NCBI GenBank assembly: GCA_949948825.1
Contig: CATLIJ010000006.1
Span: 1-23,640, forward strand
Reading direction: 5' to 3'
DNA: 23,640 nucleotides
Origin: an uncultured Clostridiaceae bacterium
Lineage (GTDB): Bacteria; Bacillota; Clostridia; Lachnospirales; Lachnospiraceae
Shown here: positions 1-7,694 of the stretch, one piece after another
How positions within the stretch are numbered: position 1 is the stretch's first letter
Layout of the letters: each line of letters starts with the position of its first letter
Made by a program: the position numbers and the translations under genes
The notes under the pieces: model-generated
Database searches by the model: none
Seen by the model: only the letters and a program-made list of their open reading frames with translations
Told to the model about the DNA's origin: nothing

Positions 1-1
1 G

Positions 2-136
2 GGAAGGACGGAAGGGGAGAGAGGGGCAGAGGGTGAAAGGCCGGAAGGAGAGAGAGGGCCGGAGGGCAAAAGACTGGAAGGAGGCAGAAGACCAGAGGGC
101 GGGGAGCCGCCAGTAGAAGAGAGCTTGCCAGAATGA
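2..136 (+). CDS. Partial CDS: 3' end of an unknown gene with a Gly/Glu/Arg/Pro repeat tail
   Basis: The frame starting at base 2 is open from the window edge to a TGA at 134-136, giving 44 residues. The translation is a loose repeat built on units such as EGERG, PEGER and PEGKR, ending in EPPVEESLPE. Such a tail would be disordered and highly charged. The DNA is almost all purine on the plus strand (positions 1-112). A second frame (from base 3) is also open to about 113, so the coding frame is inferred from the more regular repeat in frame 2. The body of the gene lies upstream of the window and cannot be identified. It converges on the ABC ATPase gene, and I see no clear terminator in the 98 bases between them. 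The stretch could also be a non-coding purine-rich repeat. Confidence 0.35.
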   Translation, partial: GRTEGERGAEGERPEGERGPEGKRLEGGRRPEGGEPPVEESLPE

Positions 137-234
137 GATGATTTTATGCAGGCAACCATTCAAAGATGGGAAAATTCACAAGGAATCAGAATACCAAAAG
201 CATTTTTTGATTTATTCAGGATACTTTCCAAATA

Positions 235-843
235 TCACTTTGCAGCAAACTCCTCAAATGGACGGAGCAGAATCCCCTCCAGCAGTTCCACATCTTCCTC
301 CTGGTGAGTTGAAATCAGAAGCAGGCGTTGGCCTGCTTTTTCCTTTATATATTCTATCACCTGATATTTGGTATTCTCATCCAGCCCGGTAAAGGGTTCA
401 TCCATCAGGATTCCGCAGGACGGCGCAAGAAGGCTGCGGAGAATGGCAGTGCGGCGTTTCATTCCTCCGCTTAAAGTACATACAGGACGGGTGATGGATT
501 CAGATGGAAGCAGGCGGCAAAGCTCTGCAATGGCACGGTCTTTGCTCAGAGCTTTTCCGGCAGCGGCCATTATATTGTCCAGGGGAGAGAAGGCTTCGCA
601 GAGCCGGTCCTCCTGAAATACGGCTGTCAGCCGTTCCTGCTGGGATGGGGAGAGAAAAAAGGAACCGCTGTCTGCCTGTTCCAGCCCTAAAAGGATGCGG
701 AACAATGTGGTTTTACCAATGCCTGAGGGACCCATGAGACAGTAAATCCTGCCGGAGGAGAGGGTCAGATTCAGCCCTTTCCAGATGCAGCGCCCATGGT
801 AGGATTTGGAAAGGTTTTGGATGTTCAGCTGAAACGGAAGCAT
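235..843 (-). CDS. ABC importer ATP-binding protein, nitrate/sulfonate/taurine type
   Basis: This is the 202-residue cytoplasmic ATPase of the importer encoded with the two genes upstream of it. The parts in order are Walker A GPSGIGKTT (residues 38-46), Q-loop at Q77, signature LSGGM (124-128), Walker B ILMDE (145-149) and switch His180, so the site looks catalytically complete. It is shorter than typical SsuB/TauB proteins (about 250 residues), mainly because the C-terminus after the H-loop is trimmed. The ATG at 843 follows AAGGAG at good spacing, and the start overlaps the permease stop by 19 bases, suggesting translational coupling. The family is established by the motifs and the operon. 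The substrate is not readable from the sequence. Confidence 0.9.
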   Translation of the reverse strand: MLPFQLNIQNLSKSYHGRCIWKGLNLTLSSGRIYCLMGPSGIGKTTLFRILLGLEQADSGSFFLSPSQQERLTAVFQEDRLCEAFSPLDNIMAAAGKALSKDRAIAELCRLLPSESITRPVCTLSGGMKRRTAILRSLLAPSCGILMDEPFTGLDENTKYQVIEYIKEKAGQRLLLISTHQEEDVELLEGILLRPFEEFAAK

Positions 844-1577
844 AGACGGACTCCTTTCTGTAAAAGCAGCAGAAATAGTTTTTCAAAGCAGGTGCTGACA
901 AAGATGATTACAATGGTCCAGGCAAACAGATCTCCAGTGCTTAAATAAATCTTTGCCATGTACAGATTTTCTCCAATGGTATGAGAGGGAACGCCGATTA
1001 CCTCTGCAGCGATGCCGGATTTCCAGCTCATGCCAAGGCCGATTCGGCAGCCTACAGTGACATAGGGAAGCACAGATGGCAGATAGATGAAGCGAAGTTT
1101 TCTCATAGGGGAAAAGGAGAAAACCTGCGCCATCTCCAAAAGCCCCTGGTCTGTGTTTTCCAGTCCGGCAATGGTATTCTCATAAAGAATGGGGAAAACA
1201 ACCAAAAAGGAGATGAAGACAGCCAGGTTTTGGGAGCCGATCCAAATAAGAGCCAGGATTACAAAGGAGGCTACAGGGATGGATTTGATCAATAAAATCA
1301 CTGGCTCCGCAAATTCCCGAAACAGAGGGAAACGGTATGCAACCGCTCCGGCTGCCATGCCGCTGAAAAAGGCACCAAGAAATCCCATGCTGATTTTTCC
1401 AAAGGAACAGCCTATGGAGATCCAAAAGTCAGAAGATGGAATCAGGGAAAGAAAAGCTCTGATCACATCTATGGGGCTGACAAAGAGAATGGAATTGTCA
1501 ATCATAAAAGCTGCAGCCTGCCACACTGCAGCCCAAAACAGAAGGATTCCTCCTTTGCGGAGAAATGGCTGAGACAT
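825..1577 (-). CDS. ABC importer permease, SsuC/TauC-like
   Basis: This is an integral membrane subunit of about 250 residues with about six hydrophobic segments. Its cytoplasmic coupling (EAA-type) loop is near the middle of the C-terminal half, with the core LLEMAQVFSFSPMRK and then LPSVLPYV, which matches the binding-protein-dependent permease family. The typical C-terminal segment AAEVIGVPSHTIG follows. An in-frame ATG at 1586 abuts the AAAGG and cannot be well spaced. The ATG at 1577 sits eight bases after AAAGGA, so 1577 is preferred. The gene lies between the lipoprotein and ATPase genes and should form the membrane channel that receives substrate from the lipoprotein. The substrate could be a sulfonate, nitrate-like anion or thiamine precursor; the sequence does not decide. 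Confidence 0.88.
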   Translation of the reverse strand: MSQPFLRKGGILLFWAAVWQAAAFMIDNSILFVSPIDVIRAFLSLIPSSDFWISIGCSFGKISMGFLGAFFSGMAAGAVAYRFPLFREFAEPVILLIKSIPVASFVILALIWIGSQNLAVFISFLVVFPILYENTIAGLENTDQGLLEMAQVFSFSPMRKLRFIYLPSVLPYVTVGCRIGLGMSWKSGIAAEVIGVPSHTIGENLYMAKIYLSTGDLFAWTIVIIFVSTCFEKLFLLLLQKGVRLCFRFS

Positions 1578-1632
1578 AATTTGCATCCTTTCCGTTAAGG
1601 TATGTTTTCCACCTTTTTTGCGTTGGAAACAA

Positions 1633-1650
1633 GGGCTGCAAAAGCAGCCC
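1633..1650 (-). terminator. Intra-operon stem-loop between lipoprotein and permease genes
   Basis: A perfect 7-bp inverted repeat GGGCTGC / GCAGCCC with a 4-base loop lies 8 bases after the lipoprotein stop codon. On the minus strand it is followed by TTGTTT, a weak U-tract. The position fits a partial terminator or 3' RNA-stabilising hairpin that leaves more transcript for the binding protein than for the permease, as is known for several ABC importer operons. That role is inference; the hairpin is seen directly. Confidence 0.6.
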
Positions 1651-1657
1651 CTGCCAA

Positions 1658-2809
1658 TTATGGAATGTAGTAAAAATCGTCTTCTGGCAGCTGGCCGCCC
1701 ACAGAAGCCGGCTCCTGCTCATACAGAACCTTCAGATAACCAGACAGAGCGGACTTCATCTCTTCTCCGGTCAAGCAGGTAATATTGCAGTAGGGAAGGG
1801 CCTTTTCTGCCACAGGGGCTTTTTCAATGATTCCCAGGTCAGCAACCAACTGGGCAGTCTCTTTTCCATGAGTGTTGGCATACCCGGCAGAAGCCTGATG
1901 TTCTGCCAGAAAGAGAGCCACAGCATTGGGATTTTCCTCCAGAAAAGATCGGCGGACAATGGTAACTCCGGTTACAAGGCGGCTTTTGTCCTCCCCCTGC
2001 ACTTTATCCCATTCTTCGGTCAAATCCAGAACAATCTTTAAGTTCTCATTTTGCATACAGGCAGCAGTGACAAAGGGCTGAGGCAGCAGGCCGATGGCAT
2101 CTGGCTGTTCCTTCAGCAAAGCGGCTACTTCAGCAGGCTCTGACTTAAATTCCAGAATCACATCCTGTTCGCTCATCTCATTGGCAGAAAGCAGGTAGCG
2201 CAACACATAATCCGGTGTGGTTCCCTTGCCGGTCATGTAGATGGTCCTGCCCTTGCCAGCCAAGTCTTTTATGCTTTTAATGGAATCATCCGAGGCCACA
2301 ATATCCAGAACGCCTAGGGTGTTTATGTCCAGAACAGCGATCTGGCCGTTGGTCTTTCCATACAAAATACTTGCCGTGTTAGCTGGAATCAGGGCAATAT
2401 CAAGCTGTCCGGAGACGACCTTTGCCAAAAGCTCATCAGCAGCAGTGACCATGGTAAACTCATATTGGTTGCCAGCTTCTCCCCTGGAAGCCTGATCCAT
2501 AAGAGATACCAGCCCCATGGAGGTAGGGCCCTTTAAGGAGCCGACCCGCAGTGTGACAGCTTCCGGAGTGATGGGAACAGCAGAACCGCTTTTTGTCTGA
2601 TTCTCCCCTTCGCCTGGAACAGTCAGGGCGCCGGGGATGGATGGTTCCTGTGCATCCTTAGCAGCGGTTGTGAAGGCGGCAATCGTGGTTTCCGTCGCTG
2701 TCCCGGCAGATGAGGCAGAGGAAGAACTCTCTGCTGGTTTGTTGCCGGCGCATCCGGACAGAAGGCCGGTTATGGCAAGGGCCGCCAAAAGAAAACATGT
2801 TTTTTTCAT
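1658..2809 (-). CDS. ABC importer substrate-binding lipoprotein, NMT1/SsuA-like
   Basis: This 383-residue exported lipoprotein captures substrate for the permease/ATPase encoded downstream. The N-terminus is MKKTCFLLAALAITGLLSGC, with lipobox LSGC and the lipidated Cys20. A Ser/Thr/Ala-rich linker of about 65 residues follows, then the binding domain beginning near TLRVGSLKG. The segment TAADELLAKVVSGQLDIAL is typical of the periplasmic-binding family of nitrate, sulfonate and thiamine-precursor systems. An in-frame ATG at 2818 directly abuts AAAGGA. The ATG at 2809 has nine bases of spacing and starts with the usual MKK, so it is preferred. A stem-loop follows the gene. The ligand is unknown. 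The linker is longer than usual for such proteins and would lift the domain away from the membrane. Confidence 0.88.
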   Translation of the reverse strand: MKKTCFLLAALAITGLLSGCAGNKPAESSSSASSAGTATETTIAAFTTAAKDAQEPSIPGALTVPGEGENQTKSGSAVPITPEAVTLRVGSLKGPTSMGLVSLMDQASRGEAGNQYEFTMVTAADELLAKVVSGQLDIALIPANTASILYGKTNGQIAVLDINTLGVLDIVASDDSIKSIKDLAGKGRTIYMTGKGTTPDYVLRYLLSANEMSEQDVILEFKSEPAEVAALLKEQPDAIGLLPQPFVTAACMQNENLKIVLDLTEEWDKVQGEDKSRLVTGVTIVRRSFLEENPNAVALFLAEHQASAGYANTHGKETAQLVADLGIIEKAPVAEKALPYCNITCLTGEEMKSALSGYLKVLYEQEPASVGGQLPEDDFYYIP

Positions 2810-2849
2810 AAGATTCATTCCTTTCTTTAGGGTAAGCGCGAACGGTTTT

Positions 2850-2878
2850 ATTATATCACAAAATATTTTCTATGCCCA
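2850..2878 (-). promoter_or_regulatory. Sigma-A-type promoter of the ABC importer operon
   Basis: On the minus strand a perfect TATAAT (2850-2855) lies 17 bases from TGGGCA (2873-2878), which matches 4 of 6 bases of the -35 consensus. The spacer contains the 10-bp palindrome AAAATATTTT (2860-2869). Transcription would start about 35 bases before the lipoprotein ATG. Confidence 0.6.
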
Positions 2879-2900
2879 TAAGCTTTTTGTCTGAAAAATC

Positions 2901-2918
2901 GGAAATCAGTTGATTTCC
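2901..2918. promoter_or_regulatory. Candidate operator: 18-bp palindrome between the divergent ABC operons
   Basis: GGAAATCA-GT-TGATTTCC is a perfect inverted repeat with 8-bp arms and a 2-base centre. It overlaps the candidate -35 of the exporter operon (2910-2915) and lies just upstream of the importer promoter. This placement fits a repressor site, for example of a MarR- or GntR-type dimer, but no such regulator is encoded next to it. Confidence 0.45.
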
Positions 2919-2938
2919 AAAAGAATCTCAATTAAACT
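2910..2938 (+). promoter_or_regulatory. Candidate promoter of the heterodimeric ABC exporter operon
   Basis: TTGATT (2910-2915) and TAAACT (2933-2938) are separated by 17 bases. Each matches 4 of 6 consensus positions. The site lies about 30 bases before the exporter ATG at 2970, and its -35 falls in the palindrome at 2901-2918. Confidence 0.4.
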
Positions 2939-2969
2939 ATGTAAAAAAGCGAGACCTTGGGGAGCATAC

Positions 2970-4751
2970 ATGAGAAAAATATTTTTTTACTATTTAAAAC
3001 CCTTTTATCTGCGGATGGCAGGGGGATTTTTGATCAAGTTTGCCGGTACAATGATGGATTTGTTTTTGCCCTGGGCGCTGGCATATATGATTGACCAGGT
3101 GACTCCAGCCGGCAAAAGGGAAGAAATTTTTATGTGGGGCTTGTTTATGGCAGGATGTTCTGTGCTGGCAGCTGTGTTCAATGTAATGGCGAACCGGATG
3201 GCATCACGGGTGGCAAAGGATGCAGTTGGCTGGATTCGGGAGGATTTGTTTGTGAAGGTCATGTATCTGTCAGGAGCACAGATCGACGAGCTGACCCGGC
3301 CTTCTCTGATCTCCCGGCTGACCACAGATACTTACCATATTCATCAGATGATAGGGCGGATTCAGCGGCTGGGGGTGCGGGCGCCGATTCTGCTGACCGG
3401 AGGCATTGTCATGACACTGATGCTGGACCCGGTTCTGGCAGGAGTGCTGTTAGGCACATTGCCTCTTCTGACGGCAGTGGTGGTATTTGTGTCCAAAAGG
3501 AGCATTCCCCAGTTTGCCGCGCTTCAGGAAAGTCTGGATCGGTTTATCCGTCTGGTCCGGGAGGATATTGCAGGAATCCGGGTGATTAAGGCCCTGTCAA
3601 AGGAAGATTATGAGCGGCAGCGGTTTGAACAGGTGAATCAGGAGGTGGCAGAGAGGGAGCGAAAGGCCAATATGACAACAGCGCTCACCAATCCTGCCAT
3701 GAATCTGCTGCTGAATATGGGAATGGCAGCAGTCATTTTGACAGGGGCAATCCGGGTTCATGCAGGCCTGACGGAGGTGGGAAAGATTCTGGCCTTTATG
3801 ACGTATTTTACCATTATTCTTAATGCCCTTCTGTCCATTTCCCGAATGTTTGTGATCGTGTCCAAAGGAACAGCATCAGCAGAACGGATTGCTGCTGTGC
3901 TGGAGGCAGAGGATGAGCGGGACTGGGATAAAGGAGACCAGGAGGGGCAGATAGCAGGAGATGGGGGAAAACAAAGCACAGAGGAAAACGGAACATTTCA
4001 TGTGTCTTTTGAACATGTGTGGTTTTCTTATGGAAAAGCCTGGGGAGAGACGTCAGAGGAGGAAGGGAATGAGCATACCAGCCATCTGTCGGATATCAGT
4101 TTCTCTCTGAGGCATGGAGAGACCCTGGGAATTATTGGTTCAACAGGTTCCGGCAAGTCTACAGTGGTGAATCTGCTGATGCGGCTGTATGATGTACAGA
4201 AGGGGTGTATCCGAATCAATGGCCAGGACATTCGGACCATGGAGCTGAAAACTTTAAGAAGGCGGTTTGGAACTGTGTTTCAAAATGATTCCCTGTTTGA
4301 GAACAGTATTTATGAAAATGTGGCTATGGGACGGGAAATCACCAGAGATCAGGCAAAAGAGGCTCTAAGGCGTGCAAGGGCAGAGGATTTTGTGGAGAAT
4401 AAAGGCGGAATCCAGGGAAGGCTGGAGGTGCGCGGAGCTAACTTAAGCGGCGGTCAGAAGCAGAGGCTGTTGGTTGCCAGAGCCTTTGCCGGAGGTCCGG
4501 AGATCCTGATTTTAGACGATTCATCCAGTGCGCTGGACTATAGAACTGAGGCAGCCTTGCAGCGGGAGATAAAGGAGCATTTTGCCGGAGTTACCTGTAT
4601 TGTGATTGGGCAGAGAATCCGTTCTGTCATGGAGGCAGACCGGATTCTGGTGCTGGAAAAGGGGAAAGCAGCAGGATACGGCACTCACCAGGAGCTGATG
4701 AGGACTTGCAGGATTTATCAGGAAATGGAACAGTCTCAAAGATGTTTATAA
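2970..4751 (+). CDS. Heterodimeric ABC exporter, subunit 1 (degenerate Walker B / H-loop)
   Basis: This 593-residue half-transporter has an N-terminal six-helix membrane domain (about residues 1-300) and a C-terminal ATPase domain. Walker A is GSTGSGKST (390-398) and the signature is LSGGQ (492-496). The Walker B segment ILILDD ends in Asp517 where the catalytic Glu is expected, and the H-loop His is replaced by Gln548. These changes mark the degenerate-site subunit of the BmrCD/TM287-288 type of multidrug exporter. An acidic, low-complexity insert lies between about residues 315 and 345, with a second near 358-370. The start at 2970 has GGGGAG upstream; the frame extends further 5' only through promoter sequence. 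The partner follows immediately, with its ribosome binding site overlapping this stop codon. The substrate is unknown; drugs, peptides or lipids are all possible. Confidence 0.9.
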   Translation: MRKIFFYYLKPFYLRMAGGFLIKFAGTMMDLFLPWALAYMIDQVTPAGKREEIFMWGLFMAGCSVLAAVFNVMANRMASRVAKDAVGWIREDLFVKVMYLSGAQIDELTRPSLISRLTTDTYHIHQMIGRIQRLGVRAPILLTGGIVMTLMLDPVLAGVLLGTLPLLTAVVVFVSKRSIPQFAALQESLDRFIRLVREDIAGIRVIKALSKEDYERQRFEQVNQEVAERERKANMTTALTNPAMNLLLNMGMAAVILTGAIRVHAGLTEVGKILAFMTYFTIILNALLSISRMFVIVSKGTASAERIAAVLEAEDERDWDKGDQEGQIAGDGGKQSTEENGTFHVSFEHVWFSYGKAWGETSEEEGNEHTSHLSDISFSLRHGETLGIIGSTGSGKSTVVNLLMRLYDVQKGCIRINGQDIRTMELKTLRRRFGTVFQNDSLFENSIYENVAMGREITRDQAKEALRRARAEDFVENKGGIQGRLEVRGANLSGGQKQRLLVARAFAGGPEILILDDSSSALDYRTEAALQREIKEHFAGVTCIVIGQRIRSVMEADRILVLEKGKAAGYGTHQELMRTCRIYQEMEQSQRCL

Positions 4752-4764
4752 GGAGGAACCGGAT

Positions 4765-6618
4765 TTGGCACTGCACAGCAGGACAGACGGAGCAGGCGGA
4801 GGAAAGTCTGCCTTTCGCTTTCTGAAAGAGAGAAAAAATACTTTAAAAAGAATGGCCGGGTACCTTTTTATGTACCGGGGGCTTTTGATTGCGGCATTTG
4901 TCATGGCAGCTGTTGGAAATGGCCTTGCTCTGGCAGGTCCCCTTTTCTCCGGATATGCCATTGATGCGGTGGGAGCAGGAGAGGGCCGGGTGGATTTTGG
5001 AAGGGTTCTTTTTTATGTTACCTGGATGGCGGTGTTCTATGTGCTGTCAGCCCTGTTGTCCTACGGGTTGTCAGCCCTTATGATTACCATTAGCCGGAGA
5101 GTGGTCCGTAGGATGCGGGAGGATGTGTTTCACCGGATGCTGGCATTGCCAGTGGGATATTTTGACCGGCATCAGACCGGAGAGCTGCTCAGCCGGATTT
5201 CTTATGATATTGATGTGGTCAATGAATCCCTGTCCAGTGATTTGATTCAGATGCTGACCACAGTGATTACGGTTGGGGGAGCCTTGCTTATGATGGTTAT
5301 GATCTCCCCTTATCTGGTGCTGGTATTTTGTTTTACAGTACCCCTTTCCGTGCGTATCACCCGGTTTATCACCAGCAGAACCCGTCCTCTGTTCCGAACC
5401 CGGTCTGCTGCCCTGGGAAATCTGAACGGCTTTGGGGAGGAAAAGATTACAGGACAGAAGACAATCAAAGCTTACTGCGGAGAGGAAGGGGTGATTGAAG
5501 ATTTTAAGGGGAAAAATCAGGAGGCAGTGGAGGCATATTATAAGGCGGAATACTACGCAAGCACTGTGGGGCCAATGGTGAATTTTATCAATAATTTGTC
5601 CCTGTCCCTGATCAGTGTATTTGGGGCGCTGTTATATTTATCTGGTTATATGAGAGTGGGGCAGATCTCTTCTTTTGTGCTGTATTCCCGGAAATTTTCC
5701 GGTCCGATTAATGAACTGGCCAATATTGTCAGTGACCTTCAGTCCGCAGTGGCTGCAGCAGAGCGGGTATTCGGGCTGTTAGATGAGCTGCCGGAGGAGA
5801 CGGAAAAAGAACAAACAGGAAAGGGAGAAAACAAAGGAAAGAGAGAAGACAAAACAGGGGAAGCTTTTCATGGCAGGGTGGAGCTTTCCCATGTGGAATT
5901 TGGCTATGAGCCAGGGCAGAAGATTCTGAAGGATTTTTCCTTTGAGGCAAAGCCAGGAGAGATGATTGCAGTGGTAGGCCCTACCGGAGCAGGAAAAACT
6001 ACATTAATTAATCTGTTGATGCGGTTTTATGATCCTCAGTCAGGGGAAATCAGGGCGGACGGAAGAAATATCCGGACTATTTCAAGAAAGCAGTTAAGAA
6101 GCGCCTATGCCATGGTGCTTCAGGATACATGGCTGTTTTATGGGACTGTTTATGAAAATCTGGCATATGGCAGAGAAAATGTCACCAGGGAGGAGGTGGA
6201 GGCAGCAGCCAGGGCAGCTCAGGTTCACTCCTTTATTATGCAGCTGCCCCAGGGCTATGACACCGTGCTTCGGGAGGACGGAGCCAATATCTCCAAGGGG
6301 CAAAAGCAGCTTCTGACCATTGCAAGGGCCATGCTCCTTCCCTGTTCCATGGTGATTCTGGATGAGGCCACCTCCAATGTGGATACCCGGACCGAGGTGC
6401 AGATACAGAATGCCATGCTGCGCCTGATGAAGGGGAAAACCTGCTTTATCATTGCCCACCGTCTGTCCACCATTCAAAATGCAGACCAGATTCTGGTGGT
6501 GGATCAGGGGCAGGTGGCAGAGCAGGGAAGCCATGAAGAGCTGATGGAACGCCGGGGCATCTATTACCAGATGCAGACCTCCCAGGGCAATTCTTATGTG
6601 CCGGACCTTTTTACCTGA
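4765..6618 (+). CDS. Heterodimeric ABC exporter, subunit 2 (canonical Walker B, degenerate signature)
   Basis: This 617-residue half-transporter has about six membrane helices in residues 28-310, then an ATPase domain. Walker A is GPTGAGKTT (405-413), Walker B is VILDEATS with catalytic Glu534, and the switch His565 lies in IIAHRLSTI. The signature reads ISKGQ (509-513) instead of LSGGQ. The defects complement those of subunit 1: this Walker A/B plus the intact LSGGQ of subunit 1 gives one active site, while the other site is degenerate on both faces. A Lys/Glu-rich linker lies at about 345-370. The start is TTG at 4765, eight bases after a perfect AGGAGG at 4751-4756; no ATG is better placed. 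Its last 25 bases overlap the convergent DMT permease gene. Confidence 0.9.
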   Translation: MALHSRTDGAGGGKSAFRFLKERKNTLKRMAGYLFMYRGLLIAAFVMAAVGNGLALAGPLFSGYAIDAVGAGEGRVDFGRVLFYVTWMAVFYVLSALLSYGLSALMITISRRVVRRMREDVFHRMLALPVGYFDRHQTGELLSRISYDIDVVNESLSSDLIQMLTTVITVGGALLMMVMISPYLVLVFCFTVPLSVRITRFITSRTRPLFRTRSAALGNLNGFGEEKITGQKTIKAYCGEEGVIEDFKGKNQEAVEAYYKAEYYASTVGPMVNFINNLSLSLISVFGALLYLSGYMRVGQISSFVLYSRKFSGPINELANIVSDLQSAVAAAERVFGLLDELPEETEKEQTGKGENKGKREDKTGEAFHGRVELSHVEFGYEPGQKILKDFSFEAKPGEMIAVVGPTGAGKTTLINLLMRFYDPQSGEIRADGRNIRTISRKQLRSAYAMVLQDTWLFYGTVYENLAYGRENVTREEVEAAARAAQVHSFIMQLPQGYDTVLREDGANISKGQKQLLTIARAMLLPCSMVILDEATSNVDTRTEVQIQNAMLRLMKGKTCFIIAHRLSTIQNADQILVVDQGQVAEQGSHEELMERRGIYYQMQTSQGNSYVPDLFT

Positions 6619-7484
6619 AGTCCGATCAGCCCAATCAGAAACATTCCGGTTCCGCTTACAATAAACCAGCTGATTTGTTCGTGAAAGAACAGTATGCCCC
6701 ACAGGAGGGCAAAGACAGCCATTGTACTTTGAATCACCGGCACCATATAAAAAGGAACCAGAGGAATGGCGCGGGCATTTAGATAAAAGCCGATTCCCGT
6801 AATAAAGCCAAAGGCCAGGATTCCGGCCACACAGCCAAAGTCCGGACGGACGCCAGCCATGCTGCCTTCTGCTACATCGGGAATGAGAGGCAGCGCAGCC
6901 AAAATGGCAGAGAACGCAAAAATGGTTAAGTTGCTGTCAATAATATCCATCCGGTCAGCAATCATTTTCTGTGCCAGTACATGACAGCCAGCGCAAATGC
7001 CGGACAGAATGAAAAGCCCGGTCAGCAGTATATTTTCCTGGAAGAATGCCTCCACAGGACGTCCGTTCCAGGAGATGCACAGCACGCCGCCCATACACAG
7101 AAGGATGCAGAAAAGCTTTCGGGGAGGAAGCTTTTCCCGAAACAGATAAACGCTTGATAAGGTCAGAAATATGGTCTGTGCTGGCTGAGTCACAATATTT
7201 CCGTAGGAGGGGCCGTGGGAGAGGGCATAGTTCTCTGTCAGATAGGCGACCCATTTGGCAGCAGCTCCAAATAGGAGCCAGCCCAGAACCTGTCTGGCTG
7301 TGGAAAGAAAATCCTGCCGGAAATGCTGGCGGCGGATCATTTTCAGAAGCAGAAGAAAACAGACTCCCACTGCAAAACGGAAAAAAGAGATGTAGGCAGG
7401 GCCAAAGTGAGGGCTGATAAGCTTCACGCAGGTTCCGCCGAAGCTGAACATAAATGCAACTGCAAATAAATAGAAGTATCCCAT
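6594..7484 (-). CDS. DMT superfamily permease (EamA family)
   Basis: This is an inner-membrane permease of about 296 residues with about ten hydrophobic helices in two EamA repeats. The N-terminal repeat holds SFGGTCVKLI and the C-terminal repeat ends with the typical VIQSTMAVFALLWGILFFHE segment. EamA proteins export or exchange amino acids, metabolites or drugs; the substrate here is unknown. An ATG at 7505 lacks a ribosome binding site, whereas the ATG at 7484 lies eight bases after AAGGA and begins directly with the first helix, so 7484 is preferred. The gene is transcribed away from the TetR-RND operon and toward the ABC exporter, overlapping the exporter end by 25 bases. Confidence 0.87.
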   Translation of the reverse strand: MGYFYLFAVAFMFSFGGTCVKLISPHFGPAYISFFRFAVGVCFLLLLKMIRRQHFRQDFLSTARQVLGWLLFGAAAKWVAYLTENYALSHGPSYGNIVTQPAQTIFLTLSSVYLFREKLPPRKLFCILLCMGGVLCISWNGRPVEAFFQENILLTGLFILSGICAGCHVLAQKMIADRMDIIDSNLTIFAFSAILAALPLIPDVAEGSMAGVRPDFGCVAGILAFGFITGIGFYLNARAIPLVPFYMVPVIQSTMAVFALLWGILFFHEQISWFIVSGTGMFLIGLIGLQVKRSGT

Positions 7485-7544
7485 TGGTGTTTTCCTTGTT
7501 TTCATAGATTAAGGCAGAGAGCTGCCTGACCAAACTGCAACAAC

Positions 7545-7568
7545 AGTATAGCATGTTTTGACAAAACA
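7545..7568 (-). promoter_or_regulatory. DMT permease promoter with a 15-bp palindrome in the spacer
   Basis: On the minus strand TATACT (7545-7550) is preceded by TG one base away, giving an extended -10 (TGCTATACT). No good -35 is seen at 17 bases. A perfect palindrome, TGTTTTG-A-CAAAACA (7554-7568), fills the position just upstream of the -10, which suits a repressor or activator site. Downstream in the untranslated leader is a small hairpin GGCAG-AGAG-CTGCC (7513-7526). Confidence 0.5.
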
Positions 7569-7629
7569 GGACAGAACAATTTATAATTCTATGTTTTGTG
7601 TGAAATTTGTTAAATTTTTCTAACCTCTA

Positions 7630-7658
7630 TTGACAACATGACAAGGTGTCATTATAAT
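7630..7658 (+). promoter_or_regulatory. Consensus sigma-A promoter of the TetR-RND-TolC operon
   Basis: A perfect TTGACA (7630-7635) and a perfect TATAAT (7653-7658) are spaced by 17 bases. Transcription should start near 7665, giving a leader of about 147 bases before the tetR-type gene. A promoter this strong needs repression, and the overlapping TGACA-N3-TGTCA sites supply a plausible means. Confidence 0.88.
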
Positions 7659-7694
7659 GAGTGACAGATTGTCATTAATAGTGACAGACTGTCA
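7639..7694. promoter_or_regulatory. Three tandem operators TGACA-N3-TGTCA, probably bound by the adjacent TetR protein
   Basis: Three perfect 13-bp inverted repeats share the form TGACA-N3-TGTCA. They lie at 7639-7651 (centre AGG), 7662-7674 (centre GAT) and 7682-7694 (centre GAC). The first sits inside the promoter spacer, the second on the expected start of transcription and the third just downstream. Their centres are 23 and 20 bases apart, so the last two lie on nearly the same DNA face. An extra half-site, TGACA, is part of the -35. The arrangement indicates autorepression of the operon, released by a ligand. Confidence 0.8.
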
